In this document: piece after piece, positions 33,618-46,311 of the stretch
How positions within the stretch are numbered: the first letter of the stretch is position 1
How the letters are laid out: every line of letters begins with the position of its first letter
Origin: Morella rubra
Lineage: Eukaryota; Streptophyta; Magnoliopsida; Fagales; Myricaceae
Direction of reading: 5' to 3'
Assembly: GCA_003952965.2 (NCBI GenBank)
Contig: CM025851.1
Span: 7,171,647 to 7,235,646 of the forward strand
Length of the DNA: 64,000 nt
Notes under the pieces: model-generated
Database searches by the model: none
Told to the model about the DNA's origin: nothing
Seen by the model: only the letters and a program-made list of their open reading frames with translations
Position numbers and translations under genes: made by a program

Positions 33618-36600
33618 CTAGGCTGAATATCCGCATAGGCTTTCAAATCCCAAGTACTTTTTTTGTTCAATCTTTTCAATCATGTGCGCTATGCCAACCC
33701 CACCTGTTTCAGAAGGAACAGAAGCGTTCATTTCTGCGTCCAAACAACAAGAAGAGTAACAGTGAAGCAAATTTCAAGCAGCGTATGGGAGAGACAGACA
33801 CACCCAATGATATTGCACTGACAAAAATTGTGGCGGCCAGAATGAAGATGATCAACGACGCTCTGCCCAGGAAAGCAATCACCTTTGTCACCACATGTTG
33901 TCCTGCAAGAGCAGCAATGACAGCCACGCCAAAGAAGTAGAGAGCTGCAAGGTATAAATAGAAAATGAGGGCAGTTTGTGTTGAACAGAACAGTTGATAT
34001 CATCTAGATCTGCTGCGTGTACTCAGGGTCGCTTACCATAAGGAATTGGGAATCGTTTCAGAAGGTAATATTCCACAACAGACATGGATGAGGAAAATGT
34101 CATGGCAAATGTGGCCGTGGCACTTGACACCTTCATCAAAATCCTAAACAAGTCAGTCCCTGAATGAGAAACGAACTCCAAGCTGTAAAATCAAAACAGG
34201 GGGTTCATGGAGAAGTATTCTTCCAGTTGAGATCTCAATTGCCCTGCACTTGAGCGGGGAAAATACCATGCCATGTGAACTTTTTTCTGAGGTGTCTCCA
34301 GAAGGAAGATCATTCGCCTTCTTTACTTGATTGGCATGAGGCTACTAACGATTAGGGGACGAGTAAATACAAATCTAGAGCAATTACAATGGGAGAAGCA
34401 AAAGCTGCACCTGAGGAGGGATTCCTAGCTCCAGAAAAAGTGGACCCAAAATGAATCCTCCACCAAGACCAAGCAACCCACCAATTATACCAGCTAAAAC
34501 GCCACAGGCACAGTAAAGAACCAGCTGATGCACTCGCCAAGTGGTACCCGCTTCTCCCTTGGATGCAATCACTTTTCGCCCTTTGTACAGGCTAACAGCC
34601 TGATATGAAGTCACTCCGACTGCCACAGGGATCTGAAAGTGTTGAACCAAAATAATCAGACACGCTCGAAGTACAGGATTTCAAGGTCGATATCATAGCT
34701 CATCTGTTTGTGCCTAGGTATCTTCTATGTCCAATAAAGTGGTGGAAATAATGAAAACAAGAAAAAAAAATTTCCTTCCTCGAAGTCATAGAAGATACCT
34801 GCAACAGGTTTAACACCCAATACGCAGCCGAACAAGTAATCGCCGAGTTCTGCCTCCCAATTCACGGGTACTATCCCATTAGTTCACTAGTAAATGCTAA
34901 AAGCAGACAAACTCCAATTTATATGCTTCTATGATGGAAGGTAACGTATAGCAGCTGAAAACCTTGGCAATCTGCAATGCGAGGATTATGACCCAGACGG
35001 CAACAATCAGTCCAAGTTCCTTCCAGCGCACATTCTCAAGGATAGATACCTGGGAAGCTACAATGGTCAGTCCAAATCATAAATCAATAGGAGTAATTAC
35101 CGTGTCTTCTTACCTCAGATCTTTTTGGGTCCTTGGTTTCTGTACGGGTGTTATTGCTTGGGCTTTCAGGTACACGTTCGAGTTCGAGTTCGACTTCTTC
35201 ATTACCAGCATCTGTTCAAAAGGAATATTAACCTAAGCTAAAGATAATCTCAAGCACCAGAGAGGAAACCAAAAATGTCAGAGACCAACTGACCCTTTGA
35301 TTGCGAACGTTGAGCAGCGTCCTAAAAAGAACAGACAATTAAGACACAGAATAATGGACTAAATTAACATAGAAAAACACGAATATAACATTGAATATGA
35401 GCAAAGTTTCAGATCCCACCACCTTTTTAGTTTTGGTTTCCTTCTTCCAGGTTTCAACGCCCTTGAGGAATGCCTTAGTTGACATAACTGCATGTCACCA
35501 AGACCCAATCAAGGAAGTTTTCCATGAAAAACAAAAAGTGGGAACAGATATTGCAGAAACAGAGTATGTTACCTAGGAAGATAATAATTAACAAGATAGT
35601 GATCATCCAGTCAGCAAAGATCACATTGAAAGAAACTCCAATACTGATCCCCAGCACCAACATTGGTTGAAATAGAAGTGCCAGGTCATAGTCAATGATG
35701 GGCAGCTCAAGGGTAGGATGCCTTTGCCTTAAATTGTAGAAAACTGTTGCAGCTGCTCCACCCGTGATCATACCTGACGAAAAAAACCAGAGGACAGAAA
35801 ATGGTCGACAGGGTCTTCAGTAGAACAGTGAACAGAAAAGGGAGCAAAACAACCTTTAGAGATCAATCTCTACACAACCAATGGAATTAAGTCGCTCTCA
35901 TGTTCCCGGAGACCACTTTGAGAATCAAATAGACGATAATGTATACCAGAAAGAAAATATGCTAATATAAAAATTAACCTGAGACAAACAAAAACAAAAG
36001 TATCGGCTGCTGCAGTACTATGTCAGAAAGCTTATTATGTAGACAAGTCCTGAGAAAGGGCCCAGCGGATATCGAGGATTTTGATAATAAGGCGAGGGAA
36101 AACTTTGTTCCAGCGACTGCTGTAAATCCAAGCGGAATGAAACCAGGGTCGAGGGTACTTACATTTTGATATAGCCGTCGATGATTTCTGATCAAACCCA
36201 ATAATTAGTGTCAGCATCGGAACAAAAATTCCACCGCCACCGACTCCTCCCACACTCCCAAACGCCGCCCCTAAGAATCCAATTATTCCACCCACCACAA
36301 TCTTCCAGCCAAATTTCATTTTCTGATACAATTTCTCAAGCTATGAGTATAATCTTGATCAACATTTACTAAACAGACATCCATGTTTAGATTCAACAGA
36401 AAAGACTACTTCAATAAGCAAAAGCTATATAGAATAAATGCTGCTGTATTTTGTTTACTGCGAAAATATGAGGAAGATGAGAGCCTGTAAGTTGGAATCA
36501 AGTGAATAATTTGGTTTTCCTAGACCAGATAATTATTTAAAAGAAAATCTTGGATTTCCCTTGAAAAAATTCCTATGAATAACCTATCTATGTTAAGTTA

Positions 36601-36836
36601 TGAAAGATGCTTACCGGCCAAACATGCACATGACCTACTCGACCAAGCTGCCCTTGGGAGTTTGATGATTTCGATACATGATGAAGTTCAACCTGTTCTG
36701 TCGCTTGGTAACTTGAAGCTTTTTGTTCAAAACTTCCTTTCGCCACAACGTACATCGAAGCCATAACAAGAAAAGCAATCACAATAATCCCAATCAATTT
36801 TGATCCCCACCGTTCTGATCCAATCCCAGCCATCAT
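33618..36836 (-). CDS. TauE/SafE (sulfite exporter-like) membrane protein, copy B
   Basis: Twelve minus-strand exons: 36836-36615, 36322-36163, 35773-35573, 35487-35423, 35321-35294, 35211-35114, 35049-34963, 34849-34799, 34632-34411, 34130-34037, 33944-33804, 33703-33618. Frame is kept and the protein has 484 residues. Every exon but the first and sixth has the same length as in copy A, so the two are paralogues. Half-repeats are [17 protein letters not shown] and [20 protein letters not shown]. The acidic loop in exon 6 differs ([18 protein letters not shown]). The C-terminus is [12 protein letters not shown]. There are two adjacent ATGs at the start. Substrate unknown; probable multi-pass membrane anion transporter by family. 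It is the source of the 28565-29681 fragment or derives from the same parent. Confidence 0.94.
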
Positions 36837-39800
36837 TATATATGCAAATCCCTCCTACTCCTCTCCCTCACAACATCAAACTTTACAGATTGATCCTCAA
36901 ACACAACGCAGAAGGAAACATGAAAGTGAACCAGAAACTGCAATTTCACCAAAACCCACTTCTCATGTACAGCTTTTCTCCACTTGCCGTGAACTAAAAG
37001 TACAAGAACGTGAAAAGAGAGCTTGCACCCTTAAAGAGTTTCCCCGTCTGACGCTTCGAGTTGAAACAGAGTCATCATTTACACAACGAAACGTCCACTA
37101 AAGCCTTTTCACTAGTCCTCTGTTGTTAGTATCGGTGACGCAACGTTATGCATGAGTGCATTTCCAAGAAATAACCTTGAAACCTTCGGTGTGAACCCCC
37201 TTGGCACGGTCAGTCGCTTCTCTCTCTCAATTTTGCGTTTGCATATCGTTCAAAGTTTTCAAGGCTTAGAAGCTGGTGGCTAGGAGTGGGGGAAAGCCTT
37301 CTATCAAGATTATGGAAAGTTACAGTTTCACAGTACTTCGAAAAGTTAGTTCACGTGAATGTACTCGTCATTTACATATATTTACGGAGAATACACGCTA
37401 ACCCCTCTTGTAAGTCGAATGGGCAGCTCGTTTTCATTTGTCTGGTTTCTTTCGTACTAGTTGTATTCCTGTCTCTATTTTAGCTTGTGATTCGGACTCC
37501 TTTATTCGGTGATTTTATGATATCGGTTTGATTTCAGGGGAAAAAAAAAAAAAAAAAAAACCACTAGCAAGTCAAGTACTTTTGTCGGGGAAAGAACAGT
37601 GCAATGATATTCTCACTGCATTATTGACTATTAGTAACCATTATTGGCTGCTTTTGGGGAAGATGGAATTATGATACGACGTATTTGAGTCTAATCCTTA
37701 CATTGTCTGACTCTAATTCCCCTTGTTAGAGGTCCGTTCTACGCGTTCGGAAACTTGTTGCATCTCATTATTATGAGTTACCTCAGTCTATTGCACAAAG
37801 CACGTTTAGAGCTGGTTTAAAAAATTTACACTAACCCACTCGGGTAACTCAAGTAGCAGCGGGGTCTTGAGAGTGTGGGTTAGACACACACTCAAGAGTT
37901 TAAACCAATACTTAGTCAAAAAAATCACGCCTTAAATAAAGAGGCTACTCAATAGGCTGGTTAGTCTCAAGAGTTTTTAAGTTTAATTATAACTAAAGTT
38001 CCTGTAATATTGAATTTTAACAAATAAATTCTTAAGTTATAACTTTAAATGAGTCAATCCTTGTGGTCCATTTTGTAGGTCCTCTTGTACACTAAACTTT
38101 GGCCCACTGACAATATATATTACGAATACAGTCTAACACTAACAATGTATATTACGAATTTCTAATCACAAATTCATGTCAATCTTCTTTTGATAGGCTA
38201 ACTTTTTGTAGAAAGGAAGACTTTATATCTGAAAAATTGACTACTGCACTTATCATTTCAAAGTTGTGCCTCGATAACTTGTTTTTTCCGAGTCAATATA
38301 TAACACAAGGACTGTACGAAAATTAGGCCTAGTTTTTATATGAAAACCCTTTTCGCTCTCTCTCTCTCTCTTTTTTTTTCCTTAGCTAACTCTTTTATCT
38401 CTTGTTGTCTTTAATGTAAACTCCGAATATTTTGGGTTTTCGTTGAAATATAACGTTGTCGTTATTGGCTCCCTTTTCTCTTCTAGCAGTATCAGGAAAC
38501 CACCTTTTTCCATTCTTTCTCTCTTTCTTCGAGTAAATATATTGATCGATTTATCATACCCGAATTGCAGTACTGTACAAATTAGGAAAACCATTGAATA
38601 CAAAGCAGCATTAAGATCAATGGTTTGAAAAATGTCAATTTGGCACTTCATTCGGCAAGTGACAACTTCATTAGGAAATTCTCTTGATGACAGATATTCA
38701 GAACCATAGTTTGACAAACAAAGCATGTCAATTGTATGATAATTACTTGCCGTTGAGAGAGGATGGAGGGATCATAGAAGTACGTTTGCGGAAAACAACA
38801 CAAAGTCTGAGGCCTGTGTCACCTCATACAGCTCGCCCCAAACGAAAAGGATAGACAGCTAAAAATGACCACTCATACTAATAGTAGAAGTTGGGTTCAA
38901 ATAAGACAGGATTTATGAGCTATTGAATTTGTGGCACCGACACGAACAATCTAGAAGTTGTTCAGGAGACCACTAGTTTTTTCAAGAAAACAAATATTTG
39001 GAGAAACTCTTTCCCGAGTATTTGGAAGAAGTCTCTTGAATGTCTCTTTGCTCAATCATGGCATTGGTACGATATATCCGTTCCTTCCATTATTATATTC
39101 TAACGCAAAGAAGATACCGTACTCCGAGCTAGCTCCCGCTGTTCATGAAAATTAATAAATAAATAAAAACCGAGAAACTTTTTTTCATTAAACAAATAAA
39201 ATATAGTTAGTGACAGCACACAGATCGATTCATATGTGTTAATTACACCGCCACTTATGTTAGCGACCGACAACAGAAATATCTAGTATCCCAAAGTCTC
39301 GTGCATTTTGGATCACAAAAGTTTACATCAGGATCCGTATTAAGTATTGGCAAAAGACAATACTTAAAAGACACGACGCAATTGGCCCCAGCTGCTTGGA
39401 TTAAGACATCGCCCACATCATATTGCGACCATTCGAGATCTCTTAACGTTGGCATACTATTACTACCTCACTCAACGAAAACACAACGTGCAAAGCGTGT
39501 AATCTGACTTTCTACGTCAGCTGGGAAAGCTAGAACTTCCTCCGTAAAAGATTCGACGGATTAACGGCTTATTCGCTTAGGGTAAACGCAATGGATCTCC
39601 AAAACCCCTGTTGAAGAATACATATTATTGATCGGATCCGTTACAGGTCTTTAAACTTTATTTATGCGCTACCCATTGGCATTGTGAAATCCGATTCGGC
39701 AGAATTCAGTCCAGGGTTCGTGGGCATATCTTAAAAGTTTAACCGATCCATTTGATCGGATTTTTTTACCAAACCTAATCGGTAAAAGAACTCCGCTCTC

Positions 39801-40685
39801 ATGGTAATTGCTTCCCAGAATATTTTAGCCCATGGGGATCAGAGGCTAAATCATCTTTTCGAGCCACGAACACGAACATACTACACGGCATTGAGCAACA
39901 AATAGCGAGATGCCGATTTCTTCCTCACACGAGGAACTGCACACGTATATTTAATGCAGCAAGTTTCTATGCCATCGACGGCGGTTTTCGATTTGTTCTT
40001 GTTGTAAAAAGAGGTCAGCCCGTGCAAGTAGATCAACCTCCAGTCTCACCTCGCAAACAACGCTTATAATATGGGCCGTCTTCGAGGCCCAAAAGCTACT
40101 GAGACAACTAGCGTCGACTCTAACTAAGGAGTAAGGAAGGCTTCTTCTAAACTTTTCTCTGCGCAAACATTGCCTAAAAAACTTTGAAATCGTATATCAA
40201 GATACCATCTCCATTCTCCAAGTAGAAATGCATCGTACCCACCATAAGTTTGATGCTTATAAATGGACTGCATTTGCTTCAAAAAGAAGAAAGAAAGGAA
40301 ATGAAATATGCTCTCTCCAAATACAAGATAACAAGATGCGAGGTATAAAAAGCCGGGCCTCGTTTATACCACAAGGTTCAGCACAGAGTTTTGCAAGTAA
40401 ACTCAAAAAAAGTCCTCAATTCGTTGCCAGATAAACCCAGAGTAGTTCTTAATTCCCTGCTAACCCAATGGACTGAAGAAACATCACACTCAAGAATTAC
40501 GAATAAGAAGGCTGATTCCCATAGCAAGTAACAGGTAAAACAAAGCTTATCGCATCATACATACACCAATTCCACATCAACATAATCGTACGAATCTCAA
40601 ACGTTACCCTGAGGCTTAGAAAAAAAGAAGAGAAAAGAAACGTTCCCCCTATAGAATCGAAAATTTACCGTCCCAGTGAGTTATC
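36837..40685. other. Long intergenic region without recognised gene
   Basis: Holds the promoter of TauE gene B (36837 to about 37300) and then 3.4 kb in which neither strand shows a recognisable exon. A run of about 22 A lies near 37540-37560. Confidence 0.45.
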
Positions 40686-41234
40686 TCAGACATAACCCTC
40701 GGTTAAACGTGGCTTCTCTTCATCTTCTTTCTCATCCTCCTCATCATCCACACCACCTTTGTTAACCTTCTCTCCAATCTCCAAACCCTGCAACCCTTCT
40801 ACACACGCTTTCCTTCCCGCTATCTCATCCCCTCCCATCACCAGCTTATCCCCCTCCTCCACGTCCGCGTCCGCCTCGCCACCAACCACTACATCATCAC
40901 CTCCAAAATCGGGCAGTGCGCTTCCCTTCTCGGTTGCGCAGGACCCCGGACTGTCGTGCTCAGGCGATGCTCCGATAACCGTGTCGGGCGTGCCCTTGAC
41001 AGGGCCGGGCCGCGGGTCCTGTACGCAGTCTCCTTCGGAGTAGCGCACGGTTTCTTCCTCACCGGCGGTCGTGAAGATCGAGGCGGCGCGTGACTTTATG
41101 GCGGTAGCCGCTTTGAAGAAAGCTTCACTGATGGAGTCTGGCGGCAGGGCACAATCCTCAAGGCCTGCATCTTCGAGGCGCGGAGGGAGAATCTTGTGCA
41201 GCAGTCCAGCTTCTCGTTCTTCCGCGGTTTCCAT
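40686..41234 (-). CDS. Unrecognised acidic protein, single exon
   Basis: 182 residues from ATG 41234-41232 to TGA 40688-40686. The frame is unusually GC-rich for this window and is not interrupted. The N-terminal third is the most protein-like: LLHKILPPRLEDAGLEDCAL, PPDSISEAFFKAATAIKSRA, ASIFT, with a predicted amphipathic helix around SEAFFKAATAIKSRA. The C-terminal part is low-complexity and acidic (GGDDVVVGGEADADVEEGDK, DDEEDEKEDEEK). No signal peptide or membrane segment. I do not recognise a named family; it may be a plant-specific conserved protein. A GC-rich chance frame is possible, but amino-acid composition and the good ATG context favour a gene. Confidence 0.7.
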   Translation of the reverse strand: METAEEREAGLLHKILPPRLEDAGLEDCALPPDSISEAFFKAATAIKSRAASIFTTAGEEETVRYSEGDCVQDPRPGPVKGTPDTVIGASPEHDSPGSCATEKGSALPDFGGDDVVVGGEADADVEEGDKLVMGGDEIAGRKACVEGLQGLEIGEKVNKGGVDDEEDEKEDEEKPRLTEGYV

Positions 41235-41925
41235 GAACGATGCTTTTGGATTGAAAACCCTAACTCTAGTTTTAGGAGAAGAAATATCGCGAGAACAGTC
41301 GAACTCGGAGTCGGATATCTAGAAAACTCGATATTTTATGATTATTCTTCTCTGTGAAATGGCTTCTGGACTCTACCGGGCCTGGTTAACTTTTTTTTAT
41401 TTGCCATGTTAGCCCTGAGGTCATATGGGAATTTAGAGGTTGGGCTGCTTTAATAGGGACAGATATGTCAAAAGTGGAGGAGTCCTAGCAACGTGTCACT
41501 CTGATACTTGAAGCACGGTCTGTCTAGGCACGTGTCAACAGAGGGTATTTCGGTTTAGTTTCCAGAGGCCCAAGAAAAGCAGGTACATTGGGCACAATCC
41601 AAATGCAATATGCCACAGCTTAACTTGAAAACACCTATCACAAAAGATCCCAAATATGAAACGAGGGACAATTAAAAATTTCTAGATGAACACGAATGAA
41701 AGGAGCAATACAGGCATAAATATAAACAGAAACAATACAAAGAAGACCAATATGCCCTTCTCTGACCCACTTATGGTACACAATAAAAAATTTATAACCT
41801 TCTTCCCTAGCTTATTCGTTGTTAAAAATGACTGATTCATAAATCACCAAATATATGCCACAGCTGCATCTTGCAATCCGAGGAACAGAGGGCTTTTAGA
41901 ATAAATTCACACTCCAACAAATCTT
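41235..41925. other. Spacer between the acidic-protein gene and Rab7 3' end
   Basis: 5' region of the acidic-protein gene and 3' UTR of Rab7. No exon recognised. Confidence 0.5.
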
Positions 41926-44900
41926 CTAACACTCGCAACCTGTTGACCTCTGCTGCCGCCCTCCTCCCGCAACATCAATGGTGTCAGGCAGGTATCTTTC
42001 AACATAACCAACAAAAAAAAAGAAAGAACCAATCAATTAGTACACTTAAAAAAAAGTTGGGTTGGGCATCCAACTGGCTTGAGATTTGTATGAAGTTAAA
42101 GAAACTAAAATACAAGACGTCAGATCTGCCTTGAACATCAAATATGTAATCTAATGCACTTGACCTTATCCAAAAGAGATGGGAGTTTTACAGAGGAGCT
42201 GCTCCTCTTGTGGCAATCATGCTGGCCACAAAGTTGTTCTCATTTATAATTTAAGGTGCACTGGCTACTAAACTCTCAAGGTAGTCGGATCAAACCCACT
42301 CTTTGAACATTTACCATAATCCACTGATTGTTTTCTTGAGGTCAGTGGAAATGGGTCGAAGGGCTTAGAAAGCACTTCCAAAATTGCCACATCACATGCA
42401 CTACAAAGTGATCAACTGGAAATTTCGATATGCATTAACAGTCCTGCCCAGACAATACACCAACCTGATTTCTAGAATTGAGATGGTTGAAGGCAAATTT
42501 AGCTTCGCACTACATCTTAATTAACCGGGGATGTAAGTCCATAAAAAGTAGAGTACACCATAACCAGATGGAATTTATTATTTCCCAGGAGTAAAGATAC
42601 TCACATCTCTTCTTCAGGTTCATTTTTGAGCGCATTTTTGGCTATACACTGAAAAGCAGCTTCGACATTGAATCCTTCTTTTGCAGAAGTCTCAAAGTAG
42701 GGTATGTTTCCCTTTGAAGCACACCATGCCTTGGCTTTCTTCTCAGACACCTGCAACCAATGAAGAAAACCATATGCATACTCCATTAGCAACCAGCAAT
42801 AAATTTCCAAAGCACCAAGAGAGAGGCAGTTGTTCCAGATTACTAAAATGTTAGAATCACCGAGGACAAAGAAAAATCAGGTCAATGGGGAAAACAACTG
42901 ACCACCCGACTATTCCCACCATCAACATCTATCTTGTTTCCCAGCACAACAAATGGGAAGTTTTCAGGGTCAGAGGGACTGGCCTGAAAATCAATACAGA
43001 AACACCATAACTTTAAGTCGCTCTTTCCGTGAATTTAGGCGTATAACGGTGGCCAAAAGTTAGTACTACCTGAATCAGAAACTCTTCCCGCCAGTTGTTA
43101 AGATTATCAAAGGATTTCATTACATTCACATCATACACAAGAACACAGCAATCTGCACCACGGTAGAAAGCTACACCAAGACTTTGAAACCTTTCTTGTC
43201 CAGCAGTGTCCCAAATCTATATAAGAATGACATGGGAACAAGGGGTGTCAAGCTCAGAAAAAATAAGCGAGGTAATTTCCAAATATTTTCAACTGAATGA
43301 AGGATAAAAGCTGCTCCTGACATCTAGCCAAGACAACCCTTTGGTTGATACACAGTCCTCATGGATGTAAGCTACAATTTGGATGTAACTTGTATACATT
43401 TTATAAAAATGACAGGGAATAAATAATATGTACATAGAAATTGCAAATATAACATATGAAGGCTATGTTTGGTTTGGTCTCAAAAAATTTTCAAAATTTT
43501 TCCACAATCACTTTTTTATCAATTCCAATACCTTTTTACAAATTCCAATAAATTTTTACAAACTCCAATAACTTTTTACAAACTCCAACAACTCTTAACA
43601 AACTTTTTACAAACTCCAACAACTTTTAACAAACTTTTCACCAATCCCAAGAAAATCTACACTGCCTCAAAAAATGTTTTCAAATTCAAAACCAAACCAA
43701 ACATAGCCCAAGCTCCTTGTGACATCTAAACAAGATGACACTTTTGATTGATAAACAATACTCAAGGAAAACTGCTCCCGTAAAATATTTACAGAGGCAC
43801 AAGAAAACTTTTGGTCAACAAACTCTCCTTGTGTTAACTCAGTTGCAAAAAGTCTTTCAACAATTTGACCACAACTAAACTCAAAACTAGCTTCACAGAT
43901 CTATCTTCACGCCTTCCGATTTTCGCATTCTTTAAACTTCTAAAAAATTCTCAGTTCAAAGTCTGCAGGACAACCTTCAATTCCCAACTATAATACACAG
44001 AGTTGCACAAAGGATATAAAACTAAATATGACATTAGCAAAACTTTATGCAACTTCTCTCATTGTCAATATATGATTAGATTATGTACAATATGTCCTTC
44101 ACTCCTCTTGCTTTGAAATCCTCCCCTTTTACTTTCTCAAAAGTATCCAAACTTGCAACTTCAAAGGCTAGTTTACGCCATTTTTCCTTAAACTATCAAG
44201 AACTTCAATTGCTAATCCAATCAGAATGCCACAGAGAGATGCTGGCCAAGTGTTTCCATCCTCCAGAAACACCTAAAATTGACCAGCTATCAGAGAAGCC
44301 ACTTGGTTAACTAGAAAATCCCTGAAGTCTCGAGACTTAAATAAACAAAACCTTAATCTCAGTGTAACTGCTTTCATTAGCATTTAAAATTGAGAGAAGG
44401 GGCCAGAGCCAAGAAAAAAAAAATGAGAGAAGGGAAAATAAAATTGTTATCTGCTGAAAAGGACATCAAAGGGTAATTGAACCATCTTAACACTACTACT
44501 GCATCTTTCGCTAAAGCACAGAAGGAAATTTTAACCGAAAATTATAATGCAACCATATAGGTCATGCAAGGGTCCATTAGACGCAAACAACAAGCACTAT
44601 AAAGTCATGGAAAAGCAAAAAGAGAGAAAAATTAAACAACTAATTCTCAGCACTTGTTAGTAAATATATCGCATACCCCAAACTATGACAGCAGTATATG
44701 GAATCATTGATTTACAAAAATTAGAAATTCAGGAGACAAAATGTGTGCTACAGCTCTCACCTGCAATGTAAACAACCTATCTTCAAACTGAACTTCCTTG
44801 GTCAGAAAATCTGCTCCTATCGTCGCCTTGTACTGATTACTAAACTTACGATTCACATACCTAACCGCAACAATAAACAGCACTCAAATACAAATACAGC

Positions 44901-45410
44901 TATTAAACAACCCAACAAAAGAATAAATAACATAATTGAAAAGGATATTTAATGTTTTAGAAAACAGAAATCCAAGATCAAGGTTTTAGAGAGTACTGAT
45001 TCATCAGCGATGTCTTCCCCACCCTGCAAAATGATCAAGCGAATTGCATATTACTCTATATCTTATTACATTAAGTCCCACATTTTAAAAATACACAAAT
45101 TAAGAATAACATAATGACGAATAAAACTGCTCCAATTTCATTTCCCACGAGTCATATTATGTCATTTCCCGCAGAACACACTCAACCAGACCTAGTACAA
45201 AGTAATTAACAAAATTGAGCTGCGTATTTCATTTTATATAACAACAAAACCAACATAAACAGACAAAAAAAAACATAAAAGAAATACTCCACTTTTCGGG
45301 GACCGGCGACATTAAATAGAAGACGGGGGGGATTAAGAGGGAAAGAAAGAAGTTTACCCGCTGTCGCCGAGGATAATGACCTTTAGAAGCATGCGCCGAC
45401 GAGAAGCCAT
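41926..45410 (-). CDS. RABG3: Rab7-type small GTPase (RABG3 class)
   Basis: Seven minus-strand exons: 45410-45358, 45023-44997, 44860-44761, 43216-43070, 42983-42903, 42750-42605, 41995-41926. Frame is kept and the protein has 207 residues, the usual length. Starts [15 protein letters not shown]. Nucleotide-binding motifs: GDSGVGKTSL (P-loop), switch I with [20 protein letters not shown] and ETSAKE. RabF-type [13 protein letters not shown] is present. The C-terminus [12 protein letters not shown]...STGCEC ends in CXC for double geranylgeranylation. Rab7 controls late endosome/prevacuole to vacuole fusion on the tonoplast. The second exon is only 27 bp. Intron 3, 1.54 kb, contains a MITE. Confidence 0.95.
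43461..43708. mobile_element. MITE with GGCTATGTTTGGTTTGG termini inside Rab7 intron 3
   Basis: Perfect inverted termini of about 17 bp (GGCTATGTTTGGTTTGGT against ACCAAACCAAACATAGCC). The interior contains about six degenerate tandem copies of an 18-20 bp unit, TTTTTACAAACTCCAATAAC-like, at 43525-43645. No convincing target duplication was found. Intronic, so probably tolerated. Confidence 0.75.
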
Positions 45411-46311
45411 GGATCACACCTAAGAACCAAAGAAATCTGAACTTAGGAATCCGGAGACTTAAAAATTTGGGAGGAAAGAATTGCGGTATCCGATTTCAAT
45501 TCAATTTGAGAATTTTGTGTTTTGTGGGGCCGTTTTTGAGAGGAAATCCTCCTATGCAACGCCAGCGAGGACGCGGCTCCGGAGATTCTTGCATCCCGAA
45601 AATGCCCTTGGTTTCGACTCGTATTCACATGTCAACCACGGCCAAGATTTTGTGCCTGGAGTTCATACACGGCTTACAAATGTGACAACTTGATTAGGCC
45701 CCGGTCTAATACGTTAGAAGTAGTTTTATCAAAAAGGAATATATTATTAATTGACTTCCCTATATTGCAATTAGCTTTATATAGAGCAAGAAAATTTGAT
45801 CCTTAAATTTTTTAGGATTTATTCACCATAGTCATAAAAAATTCTGTCTCTCTCATCCCTACTGTCAAAATTCGGGGGAAAAAATTTAATAATTGGCACC
45901 CAAAATGCTCTCATATATTCAAATTAGATCGTATCTAAGAATTACGAGACATTGCCAAGGTCGCTCTCGAAGTCTGTGGGACGATCGAAAGATTTTCACA
46001 CGATTGATGCCATTTAAAGAGGCGATGGAGGCATTGAGGAGAATGATTCGTGCTCAAAACTCAGTAAATGAATCAATTTTTCTGGCATTGAAAATTGAGT
46101 ACAAGGGAAGTTTGGTGGATCATAAATCAAGGAGTTCTTCTTTGTACACTCAAAATCAATTACAACTACAATGAAATGGTTCGGTCCTACTACTTTTTTC
46201 TCTTGCTGGCACAATTATGTGTCTAATTTTCCCAAATTCCGTAATATTAATGAGGCAGGACCGGAGACGTGGGAAACTTTACATGAAAATTGGAATCATC
46301 AAATGAGATGT
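45411..46311. other. Rab7 promoter region and PERK 3' flank
   Basis: No exon recognised; open frames here lack known motifs. Confidence 0.5.

Noticed and set aside
41071..41322. Plus-strand open frames opposite the acidic-protein gene
   Set aside because: Shadow frames of the GC-rich coding sequence on the minus strand.
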